NCBI GenBank assembly: GCA_036703315.1
Contig: DATNPH010000118.1
Coordinates: 1 to 64,000, forward strand
Reading direction: 5' to 3'
DNA from: DATNPH01 sp036703315
GTDB taxonomy: Bacteria; Cyanobacteriota; Cyanobacteriia; Cyanobacteriales; Coleofasciculaceae
Length of the DNA: 64,000 nucleotides
Within the stretch, counting starts at the first letter, position 1, and the number at the start of each line of letters is the position of its first letter. A program made the position numbers and the translations under genes. Of this stretch, positions 17,601 through 26,434 are shown piece by piece. A model generated the notes under the pieces. That model saw only the letters and a list, made by a program, of their open reading frames with translations, ran no database searches and was not told the DNA's origin.

Positions 17601-18074
17601 TTAAGAAGTAATGCGTCCAGTAAGTTTAGCCAGCTCTGTAACTAAAGTGGCTGGCTCAATTGGCTTTGGTATATGTGTACGAAAGCCTGCTGACATTGCC
17701 TTAGCACGGTCTACATCTCTAGCGGATGCTGTCACAGCCACAGCAATAATTTCCCTTCCTCGTTCCTTCTCATAGGTACGCACCCATTCGACTAGCGAGT
17801 AGCCATCTATATCTGGCAAGACAATGTTGCTGACTAGAATATCTGGTTGATAAGTTTCTAGTCTTAGCAAGGCTTCACCTGCTGAAGGTACTGTTACTAC
17901 CTGTGCAGAAGCTATTTCAAATACGAAATTAAATAATTCAGCTGAATCTAAGTCATCCTCAACCAGGAGTATACTTAAACCCTTCAGTAAACCGTCTATA
18001 TCTATGACAGCGGGTTTACCCCTACTACTAACCAGGGGTCGCCCCAACGAATAGGACATTAAGCTCGTGGTCAT
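17601..18074 (-). CDS. Stand-alone receiver domain lacking the phospho-acceptor Asp
   Basis: 157 residues: a 31-residue leader and one CheY-like receiver domain without an output domain. The acidic pair (D40, D41 in VEDDLD), Thr115 and Lys137 (HIPKP) are present. The position normally held by the phosphorylated Asp reads N83 in PDILVSNIVLPDIDGYSL (codon AAC at 17826-17828). Conventional phosphorylation should therefore be impossible, making this a pseudo-receiver that may act by constitutive binding. No kinase lies next to it. It is convergent with the plus-strand genes at its 3' side. Confidence 0.87.
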   Translation of the reverse strand: MTTSLMSYSLGRPLVSSRGKPAVIDIDGLLKGLSILLVEDDLDSAELFNFVFEIASAQVVTVPSAGEALLRLETYQPDILVSNIVLPDIDGYSLVEWVRTYEKERGREIIAVAVTASARDVDRAKAMSAGFRTHIPKPIEPATLVTELAKLTGRITS

Positions 18075-18318
18075 AATAAAGGCTTTTTACCGTTTTATAA
18101 ATTACTTTATTCACAAATATCTATAAACCTTGTTCCCTTTAACCTCTTTCCCAGGATAGATAAGCAAATATACTTAAGATGTCTTAAGGTTTATCAGGTT
18201 TCGTCTTCAAAGTACGGTATAAACCATCTTTCATCTGTGTGATGCCCGTGTTAACCTGTTGAGAATTGTTACAGTGAACAGTTGTACCACTGCATAAAAG
18301 CCAGCCAACCCAGCGCCT

Positions 18319-21300
18319 ATGGTGCATATCAAGCGGGTGGAACTCACCAATTTCAAATCCTTCGGCGGCACGACAGCGGTTCCGTTGCTGCCTGGATTTA
18401 CAGTTGTTTCCGGCCCAAATGGCTCAGGAAAATCCAATATTCTGGATGCTCTGCTATTTTGCCTTGGTCTTGCCAGTTCTAAGGGAATGCGAGCAGAACG
18501 CCTTCCCGATTTGGTCAACCACAACAAAGAGCGTCGAGGTACCGTTGAAGCTAGCGTTACCGTTACCTTTGATTTATCAGATTCGCCAGATGCCTTTTCA
18601 GATGACGATGAGGAGAAATCAGAGAACGGGAAAGGGGAAAATCCAGAATTTGACCCTGTTGACCCTCTCGATCCCCCCCAACCCTCCGTAAACAAGGGGG
18701 GGCAAGAGAGAGTAGCGTCAGAATGGAGTGTGACTCGACGGCTGCGGGTAACTCAGCAAGGGACTTACACGTCAAATTACTACATCAACGGCGAATCATG
18801 TAACCTTACGGAACTTCACGAACAGCTTAACCGCCTGAGGGTTTATCCAGAAGGCTACAACGTGGTGCTGCAAGGGGATGTTACCAGCATCATTTCAATG
18901 AACTCACGAGATCGTCGGGAGATTATTGATGAGTTAGCAGGTGTGGCAGGGTTTGACCGCAAAATTGTTCAGACTAAAGAAACTCTGGCTCAAGTGAAGG
19001 AGCGAGAGGACGACTATCGAATTATTGAACAAGAGCTAATTGCTCAGCTCGATCGCCTCGCGTCTGATCGCATTAAAGCCGAAAAATACCAAAAACTCAG
19101 AACCGAACTCCAGCAAAAACAGCAATGGGAAGCGTTACTGAAATGGCGATCGCTCCAACAACAAGAATGGAGGGTTAGAGAGCAAATCGAGGCAGGTGCC
19201 AGAGAAGAAACTCAGCTATCCTCCCAGTTAACGGCTCTGGAAGCCCAAATTAGCCAATCTACTACAGAACTCGACCAGCTCAACGCCCGTGTCAAAGCAT
19301 TGGGAGAAGAAGAACAGGTAGCTGTAGCCTCCACCCTCGCTACCCAGGAAGCCGAACGGCGTCAGCTTTCAATCCGCAAACAAGAGCTAGAAGAAACTCT
19401 TCAACAAACTCAAGCGAACCTCACAAAGACACACGAGGAAATTCAACAACACGAGCAAACCCTGGAACAGCTCAAAGAACAACAACATCTTGTAGAGACG
19501 CGGGATCTCGCATCTTTACGTGCCGAACGAGACGAAGCTCAAGAAGCTCTAAATCAAAATCGGGAAAAAGCGAATGCGATCGCGTCTGCTTCAGAAGCCT
19601 GGGTACAGCAGCAAACTGCCTTCAACCGCCAAATCGAAATTTTGCTGCAAACCATTGACCCTCAACGTACAGAGCAAGCTCAGCTACAAGAGCGCCACAA
19701 TCAGCTAAGTCGTGTTATCGAAGAACAAAACCAGCTGTTGCAAACGTTAGAGCCAGCAATTGCCACGAAACAAACTCAAGCCACTGACTTAGAGACACAA
19801 CTAACAGCATCGTCTCAAAGCATTCAATCTTTAGCCAAATCCCTCGCTGCGGCTGAACAAGAGCTACAAATCCAGCAGCAAACCCAGTCTCGACTCCTAT
19901 CTGAACAGCGTGACAAGCAACGCCAACTCGATAAGCTAGAAGCCCAAGTCCAAGCCGAGCAAGAAGCCCAAGGTACCTACGCCACCAAAGTTATTTTGCA
20001 CGCTGGATTACCGGGTGTTTGTGGATTAGTGGCTCAACTCGGTCGAGTTGAACCCCGCTACCAGCTAGCTCTGGAGACAGCGGCTGGTGGACGCATGGGA
20101 AACTTAGTTGTCGAAGATGATGGCGTTGCGGCTGCTGGAATCGAGCTGCTAAAACAAAAACGTGCAGGTCGAGCTACATTCTTACCCCTCAACAAAATCC
20201 AGCCATCCAGATTGGCTGAAGCCGTTGCCATGCGCTATGCCAATGGCTTCATTGACTACGCTGTTAACCTAATTGACTGCGATCCTCACTACAAGATTAT
20301 CTTCGCCTACGTTTTCGGCAGTACGGTAGTCTTTGCAACACTCAATGATGCCCGTCCCTATCTCGGTAAATATCGCATCGTCACCTTGGAAGGCGAAATT
20401 TTAGAAAGCAGTGGTGCTATGACTGGGGGAAGTAGCAATCAACGTTCTGGGTTGCACTTTGGCACCAGCGACGCGGCAGAATCAGCTGAAATGGCTGCTT
20501 TAAGAAACCGCCTCCAGGAAATTGAGCAAGTTTTAGAGCGCTGTAGTGCGTTGATTAGTCAGTTATCAACCTCTGTGAAACAACTGACAACAGAACTAAC
20601 GGAGGCAAGAGGCAAGCACCAGGAAACAAAATTGCGCTTGGAACAGTTATACAAAGAGATCAACAGTTCGATAGCTCAGCAGGAACAAGTGCGATCGCTT
20701 TTCGCAAAAAACACTCAGGAACTTGCCACTGCTCAAGAACGTCTGCAAACTCTCAAGATCGAGTTACCGGCTCAAGAAGCTCAACTGCAAGAATTACGCC
20801 AACAGCTAGCACAGCTAGAGCAGTCTCAAACTCCTAACGAATGGCAACAAATTCAACACATTATCAAAGGCTGGGAAGCCCAGTTAAATCAATCTGAACA
20901 AGCTTTACGCAGATCTGAAAAACAGCTCGTTGACTTAGAAAATCAGCAGCAGCGTCTAAGCGAAAAAATTACCGAAGCTTATCGACGGATAGCACAATAC
21001 CAAACCCAACAGCAGTCTGTGCAGGAACAGCTTTCAGCACTCAGAACTCAGCTTTTGACAGTTAGTGAGCAAATTACTCAGACTCAAGGTAAGTTGACTC
21101 AGCTAGAACAACGATTAGGAGAAGTGAAACAGGAACGCGATCGCGCTGAACAGCATCTGCGAGAATGGCACCTGCAACAACAACAGCAGTCCTGGCAACT
21201 ACAAAAACTCCAGGAAACCCAATTAGTACGACGTGAAGAACTTAGCATTCTACAAACTCAGTTAGAACTTCAAAAAGCCGAATTACCCGACCCCCTGCCG

Positions 21301-22008
21301 GAATTACCAGAAAAGTTACAATCCCTAGCCTCCAACCTTCAACCCCAACTTGAACAACTACAAAAGGAAATACGGCATGATCAGAAACGTCTTCAGGCAA
21401 TGGAACCTGTCAACATGTTGGCGTTAGAAGAATATGACCGTACCCAAACTCGCTTGTCTGAACTTTCTGAGAAACTAGCAACTCTAGAAGCAGAGCGTAC
21501 TGAACTATTGCTACGAGTCGAGAACTTCACCACATTGAGATTCCGTGCCTTCAAAGAAGCCTTTGACGCTATTAATCAAAACTTCCAAACAATTTTTGCC
21601 GAACTCTCTGATGGTGACGGTTACCTCCAACTAGATGACCCAGAAGATCCTTTTAATGGTGGACTCAACTTGGTGGCTCACCCGAAAGGGAAACCCGTAC
21701 AACGCCTTGCTTCCATGTCAGGCGGCGAGAAGTCCCTGACCGCTCTGAGTTTCATCTTTGCCCTACAACGCTACCGTCCTTCACCGTTTTATGCCTTTGA
21801 TGAAGTTGATATGTTCCTTGATGGGGCAAACGTCGAGCGATTAGCTAGAATGATCAAACAACAAGCTACTCTCGCTCAGTTTATTGTTGTGAGTTTGCGC
21901 CGACCTATGATTGAGTCTTCCGAGCGCACTATCGGTGTCACCCAAGCCAGGGGAGCCTATACTCAAGTGTTAGGATTAAAATTGCCGCCTAAAAGCGCTA
22001 TTAGATAG
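18319..22008 (+). CDS. smc: Chromosome segregation SMC protein
   Basis: 1229 residues with all SMC parts. Walker A is GPNGSGKSN (residues 32-40). A long coiled coil rich in Gln/Glu runs from about 165 to 550, the hinge from about 555 to 690 (GLPGVCGLVAQLGRVEP, TGGSSNQRSG), and a returning coiled coil to about 1030. The C-terminal signature is MSGGEKSLTALSF with Walker B YAFDEVDMFLDGANV. SMC forms the condensin ring that compacts and separates chromosomes. Oddity: the head carries an acidic, low-complexity insertion at residues 91-133. Part of that insertion is encoded by a C7/G7 palindromic repeat (18671-18702). The PRC-barrel gene follows at 75 bp. Confidence 0.96.
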   Translation: MVHIKRVELTNFKSFGGTTAVPLLPGFTVVSGPNGSGKSNILDALLFCLGLASSKGMRAERLPDLVNHNKERRGTVEASVTVTFDLSDSPDAFSDDDEEKSENGKGENPEFDPVDPLDPPQPSVNKGGQERVASEWSVTRRLRVTQQGTYTSNYYINGESCNLTELHEQLNRLRVYPEGYNVVLQGDVTSIISMNSRDRREIIDELAGVAGFDRKIVQTKETLAQVKEREDDYRIIEQELIAQLDRLASDRIKAEKYQKLRTELQQKQQWEALLKWRSLQQQEWRVREQIEAGAREETQLSSQLTALEAQISQSTTELDQLNARVKALGEEEQVAVASTLATQEAERRQLSIRKQELEETLQQTQANLTKTHEEIQQHEQTLEQLKEQQHLVETRDLASLRAERDEAQEALNQNREKANAIASASEAWVQQQTAFNRQIEILLQTIDPQRTEQAQLQERHNQLSRVIEEQNQLLQTLEPAIATKQTQATDLETQLTASSQSIQSLAKSLAAAEQELQIQQQTQSRLLSEQRDKQRQLDKLEAQVQAEQEAQGTYATKVILHAGLPGVCGLVAQLGRVEPRYQLALETAAGGRMGNLVVEDDGVAAAGIELLKQKRAGRATFLPLNKIQPSRLAEAVAMRYANGFIDYAVNLIDCDPHYKIIFAYVFGSTVVFATLNDARPYLGKYRIVTLEGEILESSGAMTGGSSNQRSGLHFGTSDAAESAEMAALRNRLQEIEQVLERCSALISQLSTSVKQLTTELTEARGKHQETKLRLEQLYKEINSSIAQQEQVRSLFAKNTQELATAQERLQTLKIELPAQEAQLQELRQQLAQLEQSQTPNEWQQIQHIIKGWEAQLNQSEQALRRSEKQLVDLENQQQRLSEKITEAYRRIAQYQTQQQSVQEQLSALRTQLLTVSEQITQTQGKLTQLEQRLGEVKQERDRAEQHLREWHLQQQQQSWQLQKLQETQLVRREELSILQTQLELQKAELPDPLPELPEKLQSLASNLQPQLEQLQKEIRHDQKRLQAMEPVNMLALEEYDRTQTRLSELSEKLATLEAERTELLLRVENFTTLRFRAFKEAFDAINQNFQTIFAELSDGDGYLQLDDPEDPFNGGLNLVAHPKGKPVQRLASMSGGEKSLTALSFIFALQRYRPSPFYAFDEVDMFLDGANVERLARMIKQQATLAQFIVVSLRRPMIESSERTIGVTQARGAYTQVLGLKLPPKSAIR
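18671..18702. repeat. Palindromic C7...G7 repeat inside the smc reading frame
   Basis: Seven C (18673-18679) and seven G (18696-18702) flank a 16-bp loop. The look is that of dispersed intergenic repeats of cyanobacteria in which a run of C is followed by AACC and ends in a run of G. It keeps the smc frame and encodes DPPQPSVNKGG in the head-domain insertion. Confidence 0.6.
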
Positions 22009-22082
22009 AGTAAAATTTTAGGATTTAGCGTTAAATATTACTGATATTCCAGCAGGAGTCGAGATCAGGATAGCGAGACATA

Positions 22083-23093
22083 ATGACAACTGAACAAATT
22101 CGTCAACGCTCCGATATTTTAAATACTCCAGTGATTACTCTTGACAACGCCAAGCGATTAGGAATAGTCAAGGAGCTACTTGTAGATATTGACCGACGTG
22201 AGGTTGTGGCACTAGGTCTGCGGGACAACCTGCTCTCGATTGCTGGGATGCCACGCTATGTCCTTCTAAGCAGCATTCGACAAATTGGCGATGCCATCCT
22301 GGTGGATGATGAAGACGTAATTGAAGATATCGATGTCGATGCTTACAGCAACCTAATCAACAGCGAAGTCATTACCGAAACGGGTGAATTGCTGGGTCGA
22401 GTCCGGGGATTCAAGTTCAATATTGAAGACGCCAAGGTTTCTTCGCTGATTATTGCTTCTATCGGGTTGCCACAAATTCCCGATCAGGTGCTTAGTACTT
22501 ATGATCTACCAATTGACGAAATTGTCAGCGTTGGACCAAATCGTCTGATTGTGTTTGAAGGAGCTGAGGAACGGCTCATCCAGTTGACAGTAGGCGTTTT
22601 AGAGCGTTTAGGTGTGGGTAGACCTCCTTGGGAGCGAGAAGAAGAAGAAGGTTACTATCAGCCAGTAACCCGACCGGAAAATCAATTGGGAACTGGAATT
22701 CCAGTACGCACACCTATATCTCAACCCGTCCAGACTGCTGCACCGGTTCAAGAGACCTGGGATGAGGATTGGCAAGAGCCAGAACTGGAACCAGAACCTA
22801 TACCCCTGCGCCGCCCAGTGGTAGAGCAGAGATATGCTGAACAAGAGCTAGAAGAGGGCAACTGGGGCGATGATGAATGGGATGATACACCTAGCAGACC
22901 GGCTCAGTATCAGGATCGAGGGTATAGCGATCGCGATTCTTATGGAAAGGATTATGCGGACGACTACGATGATTACGAAGTAGAGGGTGATGCCTGGGAT
23001 GATGAGGCGAAGCCTGAGCCTTACAAAGCCCCGAAAGTCAACATTCCTGAAAAGACCAAAACCCCAGAATATGAAGAGGAAGCAGGTTACTAA
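22083..23093 (+). CDS. PRC-barrel domain protein with acidic tail
   Basis: 336 residues. Two PRC-barrel repeats are visible at about residues 8-80 (SDILNTPVITLDNAKRLG, VKELLVDIDRREVVALGLR) and 92-170 (NSEVITETGELLGRVRGF, ISSL-like core, IVSVGPNRLIVFEGAEE). From residue 190 the chain is disordered, very acidic and rich in Asp, Glu, Trp and Tyr (DDEWDD, DDYDDYEVEGDAWDDEA). PRC barrels bind RNA, ribosome or photosynthetic-complex partners in other families. The role here is unknown. It lies 75 bp after smc on the same strand and may be co-expressed with it. Confidence 0.85.
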   Translation: MTTEQIRQRSDILNTPVITLDNAKRLGIVKELLVDIDRREVVALGLRDNLLSIAGMPRYVLLSSIRQIGDAILVDDEDVIEDIDVDAYSNLINSEVITETGELLGRVRGFKFNIEDAKVSSLIIASIGLPQIPDQVLSTYDLPIDEIVSVGPNRLIVFEGAEERLIQLTVGVLERLGVGRPPWEREEEEGYYQPVTRPENQLGTGIPVRTPISQPVQTAAPVQETWDEDWQEPELEPEPIPLRRPVVEQRYAEQELEEGNWGDDEWDDTPSRPAQYQDRGYSDRDSYGKDYADDYDDYEVEGDAWDDEAKPEPYKAPKVNIPEKTKTPEYEEEAGY

Positions 23094-23212
23094 GCAGTAA
23101 ATTGAATTGTTAGTAGCTTGACTTTCTTATACGTTTGCAATAGTGCAGTCTGTTCCTCCTAACCCTTCTAGTGGTGGGAGGAACTGGTTTAATAAGTATA
23201 AAAATCACATCC

Positions 23213-23241
23213 AAAAAAAAACCTCAGCGCTTTGGCTGAGG
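23213..23241 (-). terminator. Intrinsic terminator on the minus strand with no obvious upstream gene
   Basis: CCTCAGC (23222-23228) and GCTGAGG (23235-23241) form a 7-bp stem with a 6-base loop. The flanking run of nine A on the plus strand is a T tract on the minus strand, so termination is for leftward transcription. The nearest minus-strand gene to the right ends 1.5 kb away, behind an intervening plus-strand gene. Confidence 0.7.
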
Positions 23242-23370
23242 GGAGTCATCAGGGTGCATCTACTTCTTTTTCCAACAAGGCTCTAGCGGTGTCAGGAAAA
23301 ATTGGATAGTTGTTTCACTTACTTAGAGAAGGATAAAAAGCCTTGCTACCGCTAGAGTGTCCTAGGGGCC
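23213..23370 (-). ncRNA. Candidate minus-strand small RNA ending at the 23.2-kb terminator
   Basis: To the right of the terminator, CTCTAGCGGT (23281-23290) and ACCGCTAGAG (23348-23357) form a perfect 10-bp stem with a 57-base loop. Together with the terminator this gives a compact structured transcript of roughly 150 nt read leftward. The 5' end and promoter were not located, and no known RNA family was recognised. Confidence 0.35.
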
Positions 23371-23400
23371 TGTTAATTTTGAATTGAAGGACATTAACTT

Positions 23401-23560
23401 GTAGGTCGGGTTTCTAAACCTACATCTGTCAAGGTGGTAGGTATTAGGGAGCCAGAAAGCTTGCAAGGAACCCAAAACCCTAATTTTTCACGCGTCTTGG
23501 TCTGGCTTGTTTCTAAAACCTACCACCTACGACCTAACACCTTGACAGGGCTAGGTTTCT
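23401..23560. repeat. Complex inverted-repeat cluster
   Basis: Three nested pairs are visible. GTAGGT (23401-23406) pairs with ACCTAC (23418-23423), GGTGGTAGGT (23433-23442) with ACCTACCACC (23518-23527), and TGTCAAGGTG (23427-23436) with CACCTTGACA (23538-23547). The right end CACCTTGACAGGGCTA recurs exactly at 33741-33756, so this is part of a dispersed repeat family. No coding frame. Confidence 0.65.
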
Positions 23561-23644
23561 AAACCCAACCTATTCCTGGCATAGCCAAATTGCCCTGGGT
23601 CAAGTTGCTCCTAGACAATCTGGGTGTATTATTGGTTTGTCGAA

Positions 23645-23813
23645 AATGTTCAGGCTAGACTAGTACTGGCTTCAAAGGGTGTGAGTCTAGTCTAAAACTA
23701 TGGAAACTCTTGTTTATCTTTATCGTCAAATAATGTTCAGACTAGACTAGTGCTTGCTTCAAGTGATGTGACTTTAAAACTATGGAAACTCTTGCGTATC
23801 TTCATCTTGCCTT
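23645..23813. repeat. Imperfect tandem duplication of the leader and start codon of the next gene
   Basis: The segment from 23645 is repeated from 23732 (period 87 at the left end, 82 at the start codons). Both copies contain AATGTTCAG, TAGACTAGT, GCTTCAA and CTATGGAAACTCTTG. Copy 1 starts a 16-codon frame (ATG 23700, METLVYLYRQIMFRLD, stop 23748-23750). Copy 2 is the start of the real gene (ATG 23782, METLAYLHLALAN). TAGACTAG/CTAGTCTA in copy 1 can form a hairpin. Confidence 0.75.
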
Positions 23814-24570
23814 AGCTAACGAAGCACCGACAGACCCTGATTATACAGCGGCAACGGCTTGCGAAAATCCAAAACTTTTGAATTGGCTTAATCAGCAAAA
23901 GCTTCCAACTTCTGCCACAATTCACCTGCTCTCCCTGACGATCGCACTTGGCATTTTGGGAATTGCGCGTCAGGCGTCGGCAGCGGTTCAACAAGGAGAT
24001 CGTGGTCCAGAAGTCACTGCCCTCCAGCAGCGTTTGCAGGAACTAGGGTACTTTCAGGGAAGTGCCACTGGCTATTTTGGTTCAGTAACTCGCGAAGCCG
24101 TTCGACAATTCCAGCAAAATAAGGGCTTGCAACCGGATGGTGTTGTTGGTACGAATACATCAACAGCCTTAAATGAGCAATCTCAACAAAGCTCTCAGAA
24201 GACTAGTGAATCTTCTTATAGCGGTCTTTTGCAATTAGGCGATCGCGGCGAACAAGTCAGTACCATTCAGAACAAGTTGGTAGCGGCAGGGTTCTCTGGT
24301 GGAACAACGGGCAACTTTGATGAGACAACCGAAGAAGCTGTCCGGCGCTTCCAGCAAACGAAAGGTCTGAAGGTTGATGGAATTGTCGGAAAGCAAACCT
24401 ACGCAGCTTTGTCTGCGATCGACACCTCAGAGCCAACGTCTGCAACGCCTAAAACACCTGAAACGCCTGAAACACCTACAACGTCTGCAACTCCTGCACC
24501 GAAGAAGCCTAGTAGTTTCTTTGATAGTAAAGAAGGTTCTCTAAGCCCCTTCATTCGGAAACCCGATTAG
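23782..24570 (+). CDS. Peptidoglycan-binding protein with two PG_binding_1 repeats
   Basis: 262 residues. A leader of about 45 residues and a hydrophobic stretch (ATIHLLSLTIALGILGIA, about residues 53-70) ending near ASAA suggest export. Two peptidoglycan-binding type 1 repeats follow: GDRGPEVTALQQRLQELGYF to PDGVVGTNTSTALN, and GDRGEQVSTIQNKLVAAGF to VDGIVGKQTYAAL. A Thr/Pro/Glu-rich linker ends in FFDSKEGSLSPFIRKPD. No catalytic domain is present, so it probably only binds the cell wall. The region upstream, including the start codon, is duplicated. Confidence 0.88.
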   Translation: METLAYLHLALANEAPTDPDYTAATACENPKLLNWLNQQKLPTSATIHLLSLTIALGILGIARQASAAVQQGDRGPEVTALQQRLQELGYFQGSATGYFGSVTREAVRQFQQNKGLQPDGVVGTNTSTALNEQSQQSSQKTSESSYSGLLQLGDRGEQVSTIQNKLVAAGFSGGTTGNFDETTEEAVRRFQQTKGLKVDGIVGKQTYAALSAIDTSEPTSATPKTPETPETPTTSATPAPKKPSSFFDSKEGSLSPFIRKPD

Positions 24571-24586
24571 TTAGAAGGCTAAAGTT

Positions 24587-24714
24587 TGAAGGATGAAGGA
24601 TGGAAAAAAGCTAGAGTTCATACTTCTCTGGCTTGATTCCGCTTACAAAAGTTGGTTGAAGACTTAGTAGAGGATAAAAGTTTCCTTGAGCGATCATAAA
24701 AGCTTCATCCTTCA
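24587..24714. repeat. Inverted pair of TGAAGGATGAAG between convergent genes
   Basis: TGAAGGATGAAG (24587-24598) and CTTCATCCTTCA (24703-24714) are perfectly complementary across about 100 bp, in the gap between the convergent peptidoglycan-binding and permease genes. Similar pairs occur at 51008/51187 and 53385/53431. It may act as a bidirectional termination structure. Confidence 0.6.
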
Positions 24715-24727
24715 CACTTCTAAATTT

Positions 24728-25909
24728 TCAAGCTTTAAATACAATGGCTGGATCGACGCGAGTCACCTTTTGAATTGCAAAAATGGCTGAGCTGATGCAC
24801 ATCACAATCGTGACTCCAAAGACAACGGTTGCAGACATTGGTGTGATCAAAATCAAAATTCCTTGAGTTGCTGAAGTCCAGGCTGCCACCCCTAAGCAGA
24901 TGACCATACCAGGCAGATAGCCTAGAAGTGCCATCCACATCGCTTGCTCTACAATCACCTTGTAAATCGCCCAGTCAGATGCCCCCATGGCTTTGAGCGT
25001 TCCAAACTCCTTGATGTGGTCTGAGACTGAGGAGTAGAGGATTTGACCGACAATAACCACACCAACAATTAAACCCACTACTGCACCAAGACCAAGAATA
25101 AATCCAATACCTGACCGCTCTTGCCAGTAGCTCTGTGTTTGAAGACTCATCTCGGCACGAGTATAGGCACGGGTGTTTGGCAAGGCAGTTTCTAACTTCT
25201 GCTTGAGGGACTGTAAGTTCTCACCCGGCTTTGCTCGAACCAGCACGAAGCTTATAGAATCTGATGAAGATAACGGTTTAGGTTTAGGATTGGTAGAACT
25301 TTCATCATCTGTATGTAGAAGGGGGTTCACATACATGTTGGCACTCTCTAAAGAGGTAAAGATTAAACTCCCCAATACTAGAGATTGAGTGCCTTTGGTT
25401 AAGCCAACTACCTCTGCCTTCAGAGAATTCAATTTTCCAGAATCGCCCATGCTCTTCAGGTTAAGTTCTTCCAAGCTGGTTTCGTCCACAATGATGGTGT
25501 AGGGCTTTTTCAGGTCATTTAAATTCCCTTTTGTGATATCCCAAAGTGAAAATAATTGCCCCTGTGGTTCTGAACCAATGACTGTGGCTGAGGCAATATT
25601 GTCTGCTGGATCACGCCAAAGCTCTCCCCGGATGATTAAGGCTTCAGCTCGGTCTACACCTGCCACTTGTTTGGCTTGAGTAAGTCGCTCAAACGGAATT
25701 GGAAGAGTCAGCTCTAAATGCACCATCTGCTTTGAGGACACCCAAATATCAGCATTGGATTTATCAATCAACAAAGACGAAGAGCGAGCAAACCCCTGCT
25801 GAAGACCCGTTTGAATAGTAACCAAGCCAACCGCGAACATAATCCCAGCCTGAGCTACGAGGAAGCGAGGAATATCTTCAAGCAGGTTTTTGCGGGCAAT
25901 TGAAGCCAT
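24728..25909 (-). CDS. DevC-like ABC transporter permease (FtsX/MacB type)
   Basis: 393 residues. An N-terminal helix (FLVAQAGIMFAVGLVTIQTGL) is followed by a periplasmic domain of about 220 residues and three C-terminal helices (GFILGLGAVVGLIVGVVIVG, MALLGYLPGMVICLGVAAW, VFGVTIVMCISSAIFAI), the MacB/FtsX topology. The segment SSVSDHIKEFGTLKAMGASDWAI in two parts is characteristic of DevC, which with DevA and DevB exports glycolipid or other envelope material in heterocystous relatives. No ATPase or membrane-fusion gene is adjacent, so partners must be elsewhere or the gene is an orphan. Confidence 0.85.
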   Translation of the reverse strand: MASIARKNLLEDIPRFLVAQAGIMFAVGLVTIQTGLQQGFARSSSLLIDKSNADIWVSSKQMVHLELTLPIPFERLTQAKQVAGVDRAEALIIRGELWRDPADNIASATVIGSEPQGQLFSLWDITKGNLNDLKKPYTIIVDETSLEELNLKSMGDSGKLNSLKAEVVGLTKGTQSLVLGSLIFTSLESANMYVNPLLHTDDESSTNPKPKPLSSSDSISFVLVRAKPGENLQSLKQKLETALPNTRAYTRAEMSLQTQSYWQERSGIGFILGLGAVVGLIVGVVIVGQILYSSVSDHIKEFGTLKAMGASDWAIYKVIVEQAMWMALLGYLPGMVICLGVAAWTSATQGILILITPMSATVVFGVTIVMCISSAIFAIQKVTRVDPAIVFKA

Positions 25910-26084
25910 AGCGCAATTATGTCAAACGTCGAATAATGTCTTCCTTGGGTATCTTCGGCGTAAAATTTAGTATCTTTTTCGGCTATGTAAGGTTTTGTTC
26001 TGTTAGCCTTCTTATAAGTAAAATGGCGTTAGTTATCAAGCACTAGATAACTGTCCAAATTTTAACATATTTTAATAAATTACT

Positions 26085-26402
26085 ATGAAGCATTACTCTG
26101 AACAATGGCTCCAGGAATGGTGCTCTGAAAACGGTTGGACAGATCTATATATCGAGCGTTGTCAATATTGGGCTTTCCCACCAGGAGCCGTGATGCCTGA
26201 GCCGATTCCTACTAAAGCGCTCAGAGTGATCAAAGCTCAAAAAGGTTTATGTGGCGAGGAAAGATTTTGGTCAATTTCAGCGGTAATTGTGACTATAGTT
26301 GCTACTGTCTTGAGCTATTTTCTGAAGTCCCCTATGCCGATAGTTTTTGCTTTTGCTTTTGGTGCGATCACAGTGGCTATCCTAGAGGTTGAGGATATCT
26401 AA
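26085..26402 (+). CDS. Small cyanobacterial membrane protein of unknown function
   Basis: 105 residues. The N-terminal half is a conserved-looking soluble segment (WLQEWCSENGWTDLYIERC, YWAFPPGAVMPEPIP). Two helices follow, residues 62-80 (SISAVIVTIVATVLSYFL) and 84-100. The pattern suggests a cytosolic head on a membrane hairpin. I recall similar cyanobacterial hypothetical proteins but no assigned role. It is convergent with the TPR gene, 32 bp apart at the 3' ends. Confidence 0.7.
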   Translation: MKHYSEQWLQEWCSENGWTDLYIERCQYWAFPPGAVMPEPIPTKALRVIKAQKGLCGEERFWSISAVIVTIVATVLSYFLKSPMPIVFAFAFGAITVAILEVEDI

Positions 26403-26434
26403 CAGATAAAGGACTTCCTCGTTGATTACTTGTG

